Shown: positions 9,763 to 19,986, counted from the stretch's first letter. The stretch: DNA of 64,000 nucleotides from Kluyvera genomosp. 3 (GCA_002211745.1 CP022114.1:4806645-4870644), one strand, 5' to 3'. Made by a program: numbers and translations. Notes: a model not told the origin generated them from the letters alone.

Positions 9763-11307
9763 TTAGCCAGCCAGGAAGAAACGAAACGCCGGGTTATTGG
9801 TCTCGTCGTGGCACTCATAGCCCAGTTCGTTGAGCCGGGTTTCGAAGTCCGGTTCGTTATCGCCCAGCTCAAACGCCGCCAGTACACGGCCATAGTCGGT
9901 GCCGTGGCTACGATAATGGAACAGGGAAATATTCCAGTGCGTGCCCAGGGTGTAGAGGAACTTCAGCAGCGCACCCGGCGATTCCGGGAACTCGAAGCTG
10001 AACAAACGTTCCTGCAACGGCTTCGACGGACGACCACCGACCATATAGCGCACGTGCAGCTTAGCCATTTCGTCGTCGGAGAGGTCAACAACGCTATAGC
10101 CGCCATCGTTGAGCAGATTAAGGATTTCCTTACGCTCTTCGAAGCCGCGACTCAGACGCACGCCCACAAAAATGCAGGCGTTTTTCGCATCGGCGAAGCG
10201 GTAGTTAAACTCGGTGACCGAACGCCCGCCCAGCAGTTGGCAAAACTTCAGGAAACTGCCCTTCTCTTCCGGGATCGTCACCGCCAGCAACGCTTCACGC
10301 TGTTCCCCTAGCTCGCAGCGTTCGGAAACGTAGCGCAGGCCGTGGAAATTGACGTTAGCGCCAGAGAGAATATGCGCCAGACGCTCACCGCGTATGTTGT
10401 GCTGAGCGATGTATTTTTTCATCCCCGCCAGCGCCAGCGCCCCGGAAGGTTCCGCCACCGCGCGCACATCTTCAAACAGGTCTTTCATCGCCGCACAGAT
10501 CGCATCGCTATCGACGGTAATAATGTCGTCGAGATATTCCTGGCACAGACGGAAGGTTTCGTCACCGATACGTTTTACCGCCACGCCTTCAGCAAAGAGA
10601 CCCACGCGCGGCAGATCCACCGGATGACCGGCATCCAGCGCCGCCTTCAGGCAGGCGGAGTCTTCGGCTTCGACGGCAATCACTTTGATCTGCGGCATCA
10701 GCTGTTTGATCAGCACCGCCACGCCCGCCGCCAGACCGCCACCGCCCACCGGCACAAACACGCGGTCGAGATGCGCGTCCTGTTGGAGCAACTCCAGGGC
10801 CAGCGTACCTTGTCCGGCGATCACCATCGGGTGATCGAAAGGCGGAACCCAGGTAAAGCCCTGCTGCTGCGCCAGTTCAATCGCTTTGGCTTTGGCTTCA
10901 TCAAAGTTAGCGCCGTGCAACAGCACTTCGCCGCCGAAGCCGCGAACAGCATCAACTTTGATATCGGCAGTCGCCACCGGCATGACAATCAGCGACTTCA
11001 GGCCCAGACGCGCAGAGGAGAACGCCACGCCCTGAGCATGGTTGCCCGCAGAAGCGGTGATAACCCCACGCGCTTTCTGTTCAGGCGTTAAGCCCGCCAT
11101 CATCGCGTACGCGCCGCGCAGCTTAAAGCTGTGCACTGGCTGACGGTCTTCGCGCTTGACCAGAATGACGTTGTCGAGGCGCGAAGAGAGCTTGTCCATT
11201 TTTTGCAGCGGCGTTACCTGTACCGCTTCGTAGACCGGTGCGCGCAGCACCGCCCTGAGATACTCGGCACCCTCAGGGGTGCCGGATAGGGGCTGTGATT
11301 CCGCCAT
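9763..11307 (-). CDS. ilvA: Threonine deaminase (biosynthetic, IlvA)
   Basis: Cytoplasmic PLP enzyme that turns threonine into 2-oxobutanoate, the first step to isoleucine, with feedback inhibition by isoleucine. The frame is intact and 514 residues, the E. coli length. [11 protein letters not shown] near residue 58 holds the PLP lysine, [10 protein letters not shown] the phosphate-adjacent loop, and [11 protein letters not shown] the PLP phosphate-binding glycines; two ACT-like regulatory domains fill the C-terminal third. Start ATG 11307 (MAESQPLSG) lies five bases after the ilvD stop. Last gene of the ilv operon. In E. coli the next genes are ilvY and ilvC; here a hairpin and an unrelated PTS operon follow. 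Confidence 0.98.
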   Translation of the reverse strand: MAESQPLSGTPEGAEYLRAVLRAPVYEAVQVTPLQKMDKLSSRLDNVILVKREDRQPVHSFKLRGAYAMMAGLTPEQKARGVITASAGNHAQGVAFSSARLGLKSLIVMPVATADIKVDAVRGFGGEVLLHGANFDEAKAKAIELAQQQGFTWVPPFDHPMVIAGQGTLALELLQQDAHLDRVFVPVGGGGLAAGVAVLIKQLMPQIKVIAVEAEDSACLKAALDAGHPVDLPRVGLFAEGVAVKRIGDETFRLCQEYLDDIITVDSDAICAAMKDLFEDVRAVAEPSGALALAGMKKYIAQHNIRGERLAHILSGANVNFHGLRYVSERCELGEQREALLAVTIPEEKGSFLKFCQLLGGRSVTEFNYRFADAKNACIFVGVRLSRGFEERKEILNLLNDGGYSVVDLSDDEMAKLHVRYMVGGRPSKPLQERLFSFEFPESPGALLKFLYTLGTHWNISLFHYRSHGTDYGRVLAAFELGDNEPDFETRLNELGYECHDETNNPAFRFFLAG

Positions 11308-11312
11308 GGTGA

Positions 11313-13159
11313 TTAACCCCCAGTTTCGATTTATCGCGCACCGCACCTTTGTCGGCGCTGGTTGCCAGGCTGGCATAGGCGCGAAGGGCAAAGGAGACCT
11401 GACGTTCACGGTTTTTCGGCGTCCACGCCTGGTCGCCGCGAGCTTCCTGCGCTTCACGACGGGCGGCGATTTCCGCTTCGCTCAACTGCAACTGAATGCC
11501 ACGGTTCGGAATGTCGATAGCAATCATGTCGCCATCTTCAATGATCGCGATGTTACCGCCGCTGGCCGCTTCCGGAGAAACGTGGCCGATAGAGAGACCG
11601 GAGGTACCCCGGAGAAACGACCATCGGTGATCAGCGCACAGGCTTTGCCAAGCCCCATCGATTTCAGGAAGGTGGTTGGGTAGAGCATTTCCTGCATGCC
11701 CGGCCCGCCTTTCGGCCCTTCGTAACGAATCACCACCACGTCGCCTTCGACCACTTTACCGCCGAGGATCGCTTCAACCGCCTCGTCCTGGCTTTCGTAG
11801 ACTTTTGCCGGGCCGGTGAATTTGAGGATACTGTCATCCACGCCCGCGGTTTTCACGATGCAGCCGTTTTCCGCGAAGTTGCCGTACAGCACGGCCAGAC
11901 CGCCATCTTTGCTGTAGGCGTGCTCCAGCGAGCGGATGCAGCCTTCGGCGCGATCGTCATCCAGGGTATCCCAACGGCAGTCCTGCGAGAACGCCTGGGT
12001 GGTACGAATACCCGCCGGGCCGGCGCGGAACATTTTTTTGACCGCTTCGTCCTGGGTCACGGTGATGTCGTACTGCTCCAGCGTCTGCGGCAGAGTCAGA
12101 CCGAGCACGTTTTTGACTTCGCGGTTCAGCAGGCCGGCACGGTCCAGCTCGCCGAGAATGCCCAGCACGCCGCCCGCGCGGTGCACGTCTTCCATATGGT
12201 ATTTCTGGGTACTTGGCGCCACTTTACACAGCTGCGGCACTTTACGGGACAGCTTGTCGATATCACTCATGGTGAAGTCGATTTCCGCTTCCTGCGCCGC
12301 CGCCAGCAGGTGCAGTACGGTGTTGGTGGAACCGCCCATGGCGATATCCAGCGTCATGGCGTTCTCAAACGCCGCTTTACTGGCAATGTTGCGCGGCAGC
12401 GCGGAAGCATCGTCCTGCTCGTAGTAGCGTTTGGTCAGCTCAACAATACGCTGGCCTGCGGTGAGGAACAGTTCTTTGCGGTCAGCGTGGGTTGCCAACA
12501 GCGAACCGTTACCCGGCTGCGACAGGCCCAGCGCTTCGGTCAGACAGTTCATTGAGTTGGCGGTGAACATACCGGAACACGATCCGCAGGTTGGGCAGGC
12601 GGAGCGCTCAACCTGCTCGCTCTGCGAGTCGGAAACTTTCGGGTCCGCGCCCTGAATCATCGCATCGACCAGGTCGAGCTTGATGATTTTGTCAGAGAGT
12701 TTCGTTTTCCCGGCTTCCATTGGGCCGCCAGAAACGAAGATCACCGGAATGTTCAGGCGCAGAGAGGCCATTAACATCCCGGGGTGATTTTGTCGCAGTT
12801 CGAGATGCAGACCATCGCGTCGGCACAGTGGGCGTTGACCATGTACTCAACGGAGTCAGCGATCAGCTCGCGGGACGGCAGTGAATAAAGCATGCCCCGT
12901 GGCCCATGGCGATACCGTCATCCACCGCAATGGTGTTGAACTCTTTGGCCACGCCGCCAGCGGCTTCAATCTGCTCGGCAACCAGTTTACCGAGATCGCG
13001 CAGGTGCACGTGACCCGGCACGAACTGGGTAAACGAGTTCACGACGGCGATAATCGGCTTACCGAAGTCGGCGTCGGTCATCCCGGTGGCGCGCCACAGT
13101 GCGCGGGCGCCCGCCATATTGCGGCCGTGGGTAGTGGTGGCGGAACGATATTTAGGCAT
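11313..13159 (-). CDS. ilvD: Dihydroxy-acid dehydratase (four apparent lost bases)
   Basis: Iron-sulphur enzyme of valine, leucine and isoleucine synthesis; dehydrates dihydroxy-acids to 2-oxo acids. N-terminus [21 protein letters not shown]. The cluster cysteines are visible in MVCISNCDK and [18 protein letters not shown]. Frame breaks lie at 12895-12898, 12778-12780, 11607-11610 and 11317-11321, each one base short in a C/G run. With four bases restored the protein is 616 residues, the same as E. coli IlvD, and ends KSKLGG just before ilvA. That exact length agreement argues against real decay. Between ilvE and ilvA in the operon. Confidence 0.95.
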
Positions 13160-13221
13160 GCTTTAGTTACTCCCAGTCTCTGTCTCGTTAATGGGGCGGT
13201 GCGTGCCGCCCATTATTTATC

Positions 13222-14149
13222 TTATTGATTAACCTGATCCAACCAGCCCCATTTGTCTTCGGTTTCGCCGGTGAAGAGGCCAAAGAATGCTTGCTGAATA
13301 CGTTTGGTGACCGGACCGCAGCGGCCTTCGCCCACCTGGATACCATCGACGCTGCGTACCGGGGTAATTTCTGCCGCGGTACCGGACATGAACACTTCGT
13401 CCGCCAGGTACAGGGATTCGCGAGAGAGTACCTGCTCACGGACTTCCAGACCGAGGTCTTTCGCCAGCTTGATGATCGCGTCACGGGTAATGCCCGGCAG
13501 CGCGGAAGAGGTAAACGGCGGAGTGAACAGCACGCCATCTTTCACTTCAAACAGGTTTTCACCCGCGCCTTCGGAGATGTAGCCGTTGACGTCCAGCGCA
13601 ATCCCTTCCTGATAGCCGTGACGGCGCGCTTCGCTGCCGACCAGCAGTGAGGAGAGGTAGTTACCGCCGCTTTCGCGGCGGTTGGAATGGTGTTCGGCGC
13701 GGCGCGGTTCCAGGAAGAAACCATCGCATCGATCCCCTGATCCAGCGCTTCCGCGCCCAGATAAGCCCCCACGGGAACGCCGCGATGATCACGTCGGTGC
13801 TGTAACCGTCCGGCGGGTTTACGCCCATACCAACATCACCAACAAAAACCAGCGGGCGAATGTAGGCGCTGGTCAGATTATTTTTGCGCAGCACGGCGCG
13901 GCAGGCTTCCATCAGTTCATCAACGCTCTGAGAGACCGGGAAACGATAGATTTTGGCGGAGTCACGCAGGCGCTGCATGTGCTCGCGGTGACGGAAAACG
14001 ACCGGGCCTTTGTGAGAGTCGTAGCAACGGATGCCTTCGAAGACGGAGGTGCCGTAGTGTAGGGCATGGGACATGACGTGCACCTTTGCCTCTTCCCAAC
14101 GTACCATCTCACCGTTGAACCAGATGTAATCCGCTTTTTTCGTCGTCAT
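13222..14149 (-). CDS. ilvE: Branched-chain amino-acid aminotransferase (two apparent lost bases)
   Basis: PLP enzyme for the last step of valine, isoleucine and leucine synthesis. [19 protein letters not shown] is the E. coli-like start; the PLP lysine lies in [11 protein letters not shown] near residue 160, and [10 protein letters not shown] is the fold-type IV signature near the C-terminus. One base is missing near 13766-13770 (after FPWG) and one near 13667 (KAGGNY). Restored length is 309 residues, identical to E. coli. It lies 17 bases after ilvM. Confidence 0.96.
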
Positions 14150-14166
14150 TTCTCTTCCTATTGCGC

Positions 14167-14433
14167 TCAGGCGCGAATTTGTTGTTGTGATGTGCTTGTA
14201 CACTGCTGAACGGCAACCGAGGCCACGTCCACCAGTTTATTTAATTGGCTAAACAGTAAGTCGACCGACCGTGGGCTGGCAACGGTCAATTCGATATTTA
14301 TATTCTGCGCGTCGCTGGCGGTTTCCATATTCATCGAGCAAATCTGAAAGCCGCGATGACGCACCACGCGTAAGACGCGTTCTAAGGTTTCCGGGTTGAA
14401 GCGGGCCTGCACGTTGACCTGATGTTGCATCAT
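14167..14433 (-). CDS. ilvM: Acetohydroxyacid synthase II small subunit
   Basis: Intact 88-residue ACT-domain protein, [21 protein letters not shown], with the highly conserved [10 protein letters not shown] core. It partners IlvG. Its start overlaps the ilvG stop by four bases, so translation is coupled. IlvM is needed for activity of the large subunit. Confidence 0.96.
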   Translation of the reverse strand: MMQHQVNVQARFNPETLERVLRVVRHRGFQICSMNMETASDAQNINIELTVASPRSVDLLFSQLNKLVDVASVAVQQCTSTSQQQIRA

Positions 14434-16076
14434 GATAATTTCTCCAGCATTTGTGAGTTACTGGCACCAGGCGGCACCAGGGGCCAGACATTCTCAAGTT
14501 CGTCAATTGAGACATGAAGCAGGTACGGGCCTTCGCTTGCCAGCATGGTGTCGAGTGCCGCTTCAACCTGGTCTTTACGGGTAATGTGCTGACCAGGGAT
14601 GCCAAAGGCGTTGGCCAGCATGAGGAAATCGGGGTTATCGGTGAGGGTGGTTTCGCTATAACGTTCCTGGAAGAACAGCTGCTGCCATTGTCGAACCATC
14701 CCTAACCGCTGGTTGTCGAGTAACACGATCTTCAGCGGTAACTGCTTACGCTTCACGGTGCCCAGCTCTTGCACATTCATCATGAAAGAGCCGTCACCGG
14801 AGATACAGATAACCGTATCGTTCGGGCGCGCGACCTGGGCACCCACGGCGGCTGGCAGGCCGAAGCCCATGGTGCCTAAGCCGCTCGAGGTGATGAAGTT
14901 CTCCGGACGGGTGTAGGTCATGTGCTGAGCGGACCACATCTGGTGCTGGCCCACGTCGGTCGTGACAACGCATTCCGCCGGTTTACGATCGGAGAGCTGC
15001 TTGAGCAGCAGAGGCGCATAGATAGCGTCACCAGGATGATCATAGCGCCAGGCGTGCTCGGCGCGCATCCCGGCGTTGTGCTGACGCCAGGCGTCGATGG
15101 CCAGCGGCTGCTGCAACACGGGCAGCAGCGCATTCAGGTCACCCTGCAACGCAACGTGCGTCTGGCGCAGCTTATTCATTTCCGCCGGGTCGATATCCAT
15201 ATGGATAACTTTCGCATGCGGCGCGAAGGTATTCAGCTTACCGGTCACACGGTCGTCAAAGCGTGCGCCGACGGCGATCAGCAGGTCACATTCCTGTACC
15301 GCCAGGTTAGCGGCTTTGGTGCCATGCATTCCCAGCATACCGAGGTAGAACGGGTAGTCTGCCGGTACCGCGCCCAGACCTTTCAGGGTGCAAGTCGCGG
15401 GCATTTGCGTCACAGACATAAATTCACGCAGCGCCGGAACCGCCTGTGCCATCCCAACACCACCACCAACGTACAGCATCGGTTTGTGCGCCTGCGCCAG
15501 CATCTGCTGAGCCTGCGCCATTTCGGCGTGCGGGAAAACATCGTCACTTTCGACGGTGGAGAAGAACGGGTCCAGCTCGCCTTGCGCGATCTGCACATCC
15601 TTAGGAATATCCACCAGGACCGGGCCTGGACGGCCTGAGTTTGCCACCTGGAACGCTTCTGCCATCACGCGCGGCAACTCTTCCAGGGATTGCACCAGGA
15701 AACTGTGTTTGGTGCAGGCCAGTGACAAACCAAGGACGTCCACTTCCTGGAAAGCATCGGTACCGATTAACGGTGCGGCAACCTGACCAGTGATGGCAAC
15801 CACGGGAACCGAGTCGAGCAGCGCGTCCGCCAGGCCGGTGATCAGGTTAGTTGCCCCTGGGCCCGAAGTGGCGATGCAGACACCGGTTTTACCCGTAGAA
15901 CGGGCATAGCCAATGGCCGCCATCGCCGCGCCCTGCTCGTGTCGACACAGCAGATGTTCTACGCCGCCGTCATACAGCGCGTCATAAACCGGCATAATGG
16001 CTCCACCTGGATAACCGAATACCGTTTCAACACCCTGCGCTCGCAACGCATGTACCACCCACTGTGCGCCATTCAT
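14430..16076 (-). CDS. ilvG: Acetohydroxyacid synthase II large subunit (intact)
   Basis: Thiamine-diphosphate enzyme that makes acetolactate or acetohydroxybutyrate. Intact at 548 residues. The catalytic glutamate is in [14 protein letters not shown] near residue 47, the FAD/TPP domains follow, and [12 protein letters not shown] to DNQ is the TPP-Mg motif. E. coli K-12 carries a known frameshift in ilvG that makes it valine-sensitive; here the frame is open, so AHAS II should work and the strain should resist valine. Start ATG 16076 ([11 protein letters not shown]) lies two bases after ilvX. Confidence 0.97.
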   Translation of the reverse strand: MNGAQWVVHALRAQGVETVFGYPGGAIMPVYDALYDGGVEHLLCRHEQGAAMAAIGYARSTGKTGVCIATSGPGATNLITGLADALLDSVPVVAITGQVAAPLIGTDAFQEVDVLGLSLACTKHSFLVQSLEELPRVMAEAFQVANSGRPGPVLVDIPKDVQIAQGELDPFFSTVESDDVFPHAEMAQAQQMLAQAHKPMLYVGGGVGMAQAVPALREFMSVTQMPATCTLKGLGAVPADYPFYLGMLGMHGTKAANLAVQECDLLIAVGARFDDRVTGKLNTFAPHAKVIHMDIDPAEMNKLRQTHVALQGDLNALLPVLQQPLAIDAWRQHNAGMRAEHAWRYDHPGDAIYAPLLLKQLSDRKPAECVVTTDVGQHQMWSAQHMTYTRPENFITSSGLGTMGFGLPAAVGAQVARPNDTVICISGDGSFMMNVQELGTVKRKQLPLKIVLLDNQRLGMVRQWQQLFFQERYSETTLTDNPDFLMLANAFGIPGQHITRKDQVEAALDTMLASEGPYLLHVSIDELENVWPLVPPGASNSQMLEKLS

Positions 16077-16078
16077 AG

Positions 16079-16128
16079 TTAGTTCCCGCCGTAGATCGTG
16101 AGAAACAGAATTTTATGCTGCGTGCCAT
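16079..16128 (-). CDS. ilvX: IlvX small protein (one apparent lost base)
   Basis: Between ilvL and ilvG E. coli has a 16-residue gene, ilvX. Here GGGAGG precedes ATG 16128, and reading [16 protein letters not shown] needs one G restored in the CCC/GGG run at 16085-16087; this gives 16 residues and a TAA at 16079-16081, right before the ilvG start. The block KFCFSR is shared with the E. coli protein. ATG 16131 just upstream is a possible alternative. Too short for a normal gene finder. Confidence 0.7.
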
Positions 16129-16159
16129 CATCTGCCTCCCGTTATTGTTTTTAGGTCAT

Positions 16160-16190
16160 AAAAAAACCCCCGGACCTTTCGGTGCGGGGT
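16160..16190 (-). terminator. ilvL attenuator terminator
   Basis: On the minus strand CCCCGCACC and GGTCCGGGG pair around GAAA and run into seven Ts. It lies 25 bases after the leader peptide stop and is the classic attenuator of the ilvGMEDA operon, sensing charging of the leader's Leu, Val and Ile codons. Confidence 0.88.
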
Positions 16191-16213
16191 CTTAGTTCGT
16201 TAAGGCTTGATTT

Positions 16214-16312
16214 CTATGCCTTTCCTCGTCCAAGTGCAGCCCCGCACGGTGGGATAATAATCACCACCACGCTAATCACGACCAGGCTAATCACTCGTAG
16301 AAGGGCTGTCAT
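16214..16312 (-). CDS. ilvL: ilv operon leader peptide
   Basis: MTALLRVISLVVISVVVIII begins a 32-residue peptide made mostly of the three branched-chain residues, as in E. coli IlvL. Stalling at these codons when tRNA charging is low prevents the terminator at 16160-16190 from forming. Intact frame, GTG- and ATT-rich. Confidence 0.95.
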   Translation of the reverse strand: MTALLRVISLVVISVVVIIIPPCGAALGRGKA

Positions 16313-16667
16313 TTTCGTCTGTTCTTGCATCTTGTTCGAAGGAATACCTACAGAGTTACCACAGACATCACAAAAAGCACAAGTTTTTTTTATGACACAG
16401 ATGATTACCATGCTAACGATCTGATTAAAACGATTTGTTTTATATAGAGAATTTATGAAATGAAAAAATTTCACCTTTTGACTCTGACCACGGCCCGGCG
16501 GAAGACTTCATGTTCGGTGTGGGTTGCGTTATTCGAGCGCGCTTCCGGAAAAAATGAAATGCGCTGAAAATCAGCGAAAATACAGGAGTGTGCCACGTAA
16601 ATACGGCAATCATCGGATTAATGCTACGACAGGATGACACATAATACCGCCATTCAGGGAGGGAACT
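16313..16667. promoter_or_regulatory. ilvL-yifB divergent intergenic region
   Basis: 355 bases without a gene. The half near ilvL is A/T-rich (16380-16470) and must hold the ilv promoter for the minus strand; I see no -35/-10 pair good enough to name. The half near yifB is ordinary, with AGGGAGGGAACT before the yifB ATG. Confidence 0.6.
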
Positions 16668-18184
16668 ATGTCGCTATCCGTCGTCTATACGCGCGCCGCG
16701 CTGGGGATCAGCGCCCCGCTCATTACTATCGAAGTGCATATCAGCCAGGGGTTGCCCGGCTTGGTCATGGTGGGGTTACCGGAAACCACCGTCAAAGAGG
16801 CCCGTGACCGGGTGCGTAGCGCCATCATCAACAGCGGGTATACCTTTCCGGCAAAGAAGATAACCATCAACCTGGCACCCGCCGACCTCCCCAAGGAAGG
16901 CGGGAGATATGATTTACCTATCGCTATTGCGCTCCTGGCGGCTTCTGAGCAGCTTAATAGCCAAAAACTGGGCAGTATGAGTTTGTAGGCGAATTAGCGC
17001 TCACGGGCGCGCTACGCGGTATTCCTGGGGCGCTATCGGCCGCAATGGAGGCAACCCATGCCGGTCGCCAGATTATACTGTCCGATGATGACGCGCCGCT
17101 CGTGGGGCTACTGGGCGGTAGCGACTGTCTCGTTGCCAGTCATCTTCTTGAAGTCTGCGCATTTCTGGAAGGGAAGCAGGATTTACGTCTGCCACCGCCG
17201 GAAAGCCTGCCGATGGCTGTGGCGTGTGAAGATTTAAGCGAAGTGATGGGTCAGCAACAGGGTAAACGTGCTTTAGAGATAACGGCATCCGGTGGCCATA
17301 ATCTGTTGCTTATTGGGCCGCCAGGTACGGGAAAAACCATGCTCGCCACCCGAATGCGCGGATTGCTTCCACCGCTCAGCGATCGTGAAGCACTGGAAAG
17401 CGCGGCCATCATTAGTCTGGAGAATACCTATCGCGTGCAAAACGAATGGCGTCGCCGTCCTTTTCGCGCGCCTCATCATAGTGCTTCTCTGACAGCAATG
17501 GTCGGCGGTGGGTCAATTCCTGCGCCAGGCGAGATCTCTCTCGCCCATAACGGCATCCTGTTTCTCGATGAGCTACCGGAATTTGAACGTCGGGTTCTGG
17601 ATGCACTGCGAGAGCCAATCGAGTCCGGTAAGATTCATATTTCACGTACACGAGCAAAAATCACCTACCCCGCGCGGTTTCAGCTCATTGCTGCCATGAA
17701 TCCGAGTCCGACCGGGCACTACGAGGGCAGCATAACCGCTGTACACCAGAGCAGACGTTGCGTTACCTCAATCGGCTTTCTGGCCGTTTCTCGACCGCTT
17801 TGATCTGTCGCTGGAGATACCGCTGCCGCCGCCTGGTCTGCTGAGCCAGTCTGTGCATACGGGAGAAAACAGCCAGACGGTACAGCAACGGGTTATCGTG
17901 GCGCAGCAGCGCCAGTATGAACGCCAGGGAAAGCTTAATGCGCATTTAGGCAGTAGCGACATCCGGCAGTATTGTTCGCTGGGGAGGCAGATGCGTTATG
18001 GCTTGAACAAACGTTAACGCGTTTGGGATTGTCTATTCGCGCCTGGCAGCGCTTGCTAAAGGTGTCGCGTACGCTGGCAGATATGGAGGGAGTTGAGGAT
18101 ATTGCAAAACATCATTTGCAGGAAGCGCTCAGCTATCGCGGTATCGACAGGATGCTTGCCCATCTGCAAACCTTACTACAATAA
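16668..18184 (+). CDS. yifB: YifB, Mg-chelatase-like/ComM-type AAA+ ATPase (four apparent lost bases)
   Basis: Homologue of ComM, an AAA+ helicase-like protein linked to DNA uptake and branch migration in Haemophilus and Vibrio. Order: N-terminal Lon-protease-like fold ([31 protein letters not shown]), Walker A GPPGTGKT near residue 220, Walker B FLDELPEF, and a Mg-chelatase C-terminal domain ([13 protein letters not shown]). Losses lie near 16970-16976, 17730, 17783 and 17981-17984. Restored length is 506 residues, the E. coli value. Lies divergent from ilvL, convergent with maoP across a shared terminator. Confidence 0.93.
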
Positions 18185-18208
18185 AAAAGGGCCAAAGCCC
18201 CTTTTTTA
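18183..18208. terminator. Bidirectional terminator between yifB and maoP
   Basis: AAAAAAGGGCC and GGCCCCTTTTTT-type arms around CAAA serve both convergent genes; the hairpin fills the gap between the yifB stop and the maoP stop. Confidence 0.8.
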
Positions 18209-18547
18209 TTAATCGTCGCTATCGGTGTAGTCTTCAGCGCCTTCCACCTGCGGTTTACCACCAGACAGGGTGTGGAAACGCTTCGGACGCTTAATGCGCG
18301 TAACATACTTGGTCCATACGCGTTCAGCATCCGTCGCTGGCTCACGTTCACCGCGGCATACCGAAACAAACTGCTGTTCTTCTTCGGTCGCAGGCTCGCG
18401 TTTGCCAAGATCGAGTTCGTTAAAGGCAAAGCCATAACGCTCAAGCAGCTGCGCCTCTTTGATGGTGAAATCACCATGACGAGAGAACCCGCGCGGATAA
18501 TTTTTATTATCGAAAAAACGATTAGTCGTCGTAAAGCTTTCCGCCAT
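18209..18547 (-). CDS. maoP: Macrodomain Ori organisation protein MaoP (YifE)
   Basis: Intact, 112 residues, the E. coli length. [21 protein letters not shown], then [16 protein letters not shown] and the acidic end [10 protein letters not shown]. In E. coli MaoP acts with one nearby DNA site, maoS, to shape the Ori macrodomain; the site is present 34 bases upstream in this window, so the pair is complete. Faces yifB and diverges from hdfR. Confidence 0.95.
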   Translation of the reverse strand: MAESFTTTNRFFDNKNYPRGFSRHGDFTIKEAQLLERYGFAFNELDLGKREPATEEEQQFVSVCRGEREPATDAERVWTKYVTRIKRPKRFHTLSGGKPQVEGAEDYTDSDD

Positions 18548-18581
18548 CCTACACGCTCCTAATTCTTTGGCCGAGCTATTT

Positions 18582-18598
18582 ATGGCGCGGAGTATTAG
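18582..18598. promoter_or_regulatory. maoS: maoS, the 17-bp MaoP target site
   Basis: ATGGCGCGGAGTATTAG on the plus strand is the reverse complement of CTAATACTCCGCGCCAT, which I recall as the E. coli maoS sequence. It lies between maoP and hdfR as in E. coli. The match is by memory of the published motif, and position fits. Confidence 0.75.
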
Positions 18599-18604
18599 AT
18601 ACGC

Positions 18605-18633
18605 TTGACAGAGTGTAAAACAAAAGATTTAAA
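18605..18633 (+). promoter_or_regulatory. hdfR promoter
   Basis: TTGACA at 18605-18610, a 17-base gap, then TTTAAA at 18628-18633: a consensus -35, ideal spacing and a fair -10. It stands 32 bases before the GTG start of hdfR. Confidence 0.65.
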
Positions 18634-18665
18634 TCATTACGACAAAAAAATTTGCGGAGAAAGCT

Positions 18666-19482
18666 GTGGATACCGAATTGCTGAAAACTTTCCTCGAAGT
18701 GAGCAGAACTCGCCACTTCGGGCGAGCTGCAGAAGCGCTCTATCTGACACAATCTGCGGTGAGCTTTCGAATCCGTCAGTTAGAAAATCAGCTTGGGTTA
18801 ACCTGTTTACCCGGCATCGTAATAACATCCGTTTAACCGCGGCGGGAGAAAAACTTCTCCCCTACGCCGAAACGCTGATGAGTACGTGGCAGGCTGCGCG
18901 TAAAGAAGTGGCGAACACCTCGCGACACAATGAGTTTTCAATCGGTGGGAGCGCTTCGCTGTGGGAGTGCATGCTCAATAAGTGGCTGGCACGGCTTTAT
19001 CAGGCAGATAATTCTCTGCAGTTTGAGGCGCGGATCGCCCAGCGTCAGTCGCTGGTTAAGCAGTTGCACGAGCGCCAACTCGATCTCTTACTCACTACCG
19101 AAGCGCCCAAGATGGATGAATTCAGCAGCCAACTACTGGGCCATTTTGAGCTTGAGCTGTACTGTGCTTCCCCAGAAACGACCAAAGCCAATCTGAACTA
19201 TCTGCGTCTGGAGTGGGGGCCGATTTCCATCAGCATGAAGTGGGGCTTATCGCTGCTGACGATATTCCTTTGCTGACCACCAGTTCGGCCAGCCTGGCAC
19301 GCCTTCAACTGGTGCCGCTAAAAGGTTGCACCTGGTTGCCTGTTTCATGGGCACAAGAGCAGGATGGGTTATATCCGGTAACCGATGGCGCAGCGATTTT
19401 ACGGCCTTTATACGCAATCTGGCTGCAAAATAGCGATAAACAAGCACAAATTCGCGACATATTGAAAAACAACGTTTTTTGA
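18666..19482 (+). CDS. hdfR: LysR-type regulator HdfR (two apparent lost bases)
   Basis: In E. coli HdfR represses flhDC and activates gltBD. The GTG start gives [21 protein letters not shown], with the LysR helix-turn-helix in the first 60 residues ([20 protein letters not shown]). One G is missing near 18795-18797 ([14 protein letters not shown]) and one near 19213-19217 ([11 protein letters not shown]); restored length 272 residues, slightly under the E. coli 279. The C-terminal substrate-binding half is more diverged. It sits directly before the tRNA-Trp gene, which is the downstream flank of rrnC in E. coli. Confidence 0.93.
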
Positions 19483-19546
19483 TTAAAGCGATCATTTTAT
19501 GGCCCGGAGAACAGCGATGGGCCTTTCAGGAAGGTAAATTTTGGAC

Positions 19547-19577
19547 AAAAAAAATCCTTCGCCGAAGCAAAGGATTA
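19547..19577 (-). terminator. rrn/tRNA operon terminator
   Basis: On the minus strand AATCCTTTGC and CGAAGGATT pair around a TTCGG tetraloop-type turn and run into eight Ts. It lies just after tRNA-Trp and ends the whole rrn transcript. Confidence 0.85.
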
Positions 19578-19581
19578 TAGA

Positions 19582-19657
19582 TGGCAGGGGCGGAGAGACT
19601 CGAACTCGCGACACCCGGTTTTGGAGACCGGTGCTCTACCAACTGAGCTACGCCCCT
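19582..19657 (-). tRNA. trpT: tRNA-Trp (anticodon CCA)
   Basis: 76 bases with encoded 3' CCA. The minus strand reads AGGGGCGTAGCTCAGTTGG at the 5' end, anticodon CCA in GGTCTCCAAAACC, and GTTCGAGTC in the T arm; acceptor arms pair fully. Last gene of the rrn operon, as trpT follows rrnC in E. coli. Confidence 0.97.
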
Positions 19658-19709
19658 AAATTTTCTTATCATTAAGCCTGCTAATTTAGCAGGCTTAATA
19701 TTGAATAAG

Positions 19710-19785
19710 TGGCGGAACGGACGGGACTCGAACCCGCGACCCCTGCGTGACAGGCAGGTATTCTAACCGACTGAACTACCGCTCC
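19710..19785 (-). tRNA. aspT: tRNA-Asp (anticodon GTC), one base short
   Basis: The minus strand starts GGAGCGGTAGTTCAGTCGG, has GTC in CCTGCCTGTCACGCAGG and ends CCGTTCCGCCA. The E. coli gene is 77 bases with five Gs between the anticodon stem and variable loop; here there are four (plus-strand C run at 19740-19743), so it is 76. The missing base fits the pattern of lost G/C bases seen in the protein genes. Confidence 0.96.
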
Positions 19786-19832
19786 ACCGAATTTCTTTGT
19801 CACTACCCGGATTATTCATCCCGGTTTACTGC

Positions 19833-19986
19833 AATTTGATGCCTGGCAGTTTATGAATCACTTTGTGATTCACCCTTCGGGCCGTTGCTTCGCAACGTTC
19901 AAAAGCTTCGCTTTTGTCCTACTCTCTGTCGAGTAGTGAACTGCCCGAAAGTTAATGCCATACTTCTAATTTGATGCCTGGCAGTT
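19833..19986. repeat. Duplicated 5S 3' end with an array of small hairpins
   Basis: The 19 bases AATTTGATGCCTGGCAGTT occur at 19833-19851 and again at 19968-19986, where they are the true 3' end of 5S. Between them lie four short hairpins in a row: AATCACTTTGTGATT, CGTTGCTTCGCAACG, AAAAGCTTCGCTTTT and CTACTCTCTGTCGAGTAG. The layout looks like what remains of a second 5S gene, or a small element with a target-like duplication. Confidence 0.7.

Noticed and set aside
11524-12777. Separate short IlvD-like gene
   Set aside because: It is the middle of ilvD between two lost bases, not a gene of its own.
14922-15638. Long antisense ORF over ilvG (238 codons)
   Set aside because: It mirrors an intact, highly conserved gene; high-GC codon bias opens the opposite frame. 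The same holds for antisense ORFs over ptsA (45108-46211), metF (53394-54218), argH (34093-34770) and the IS transposase (48833-49912).
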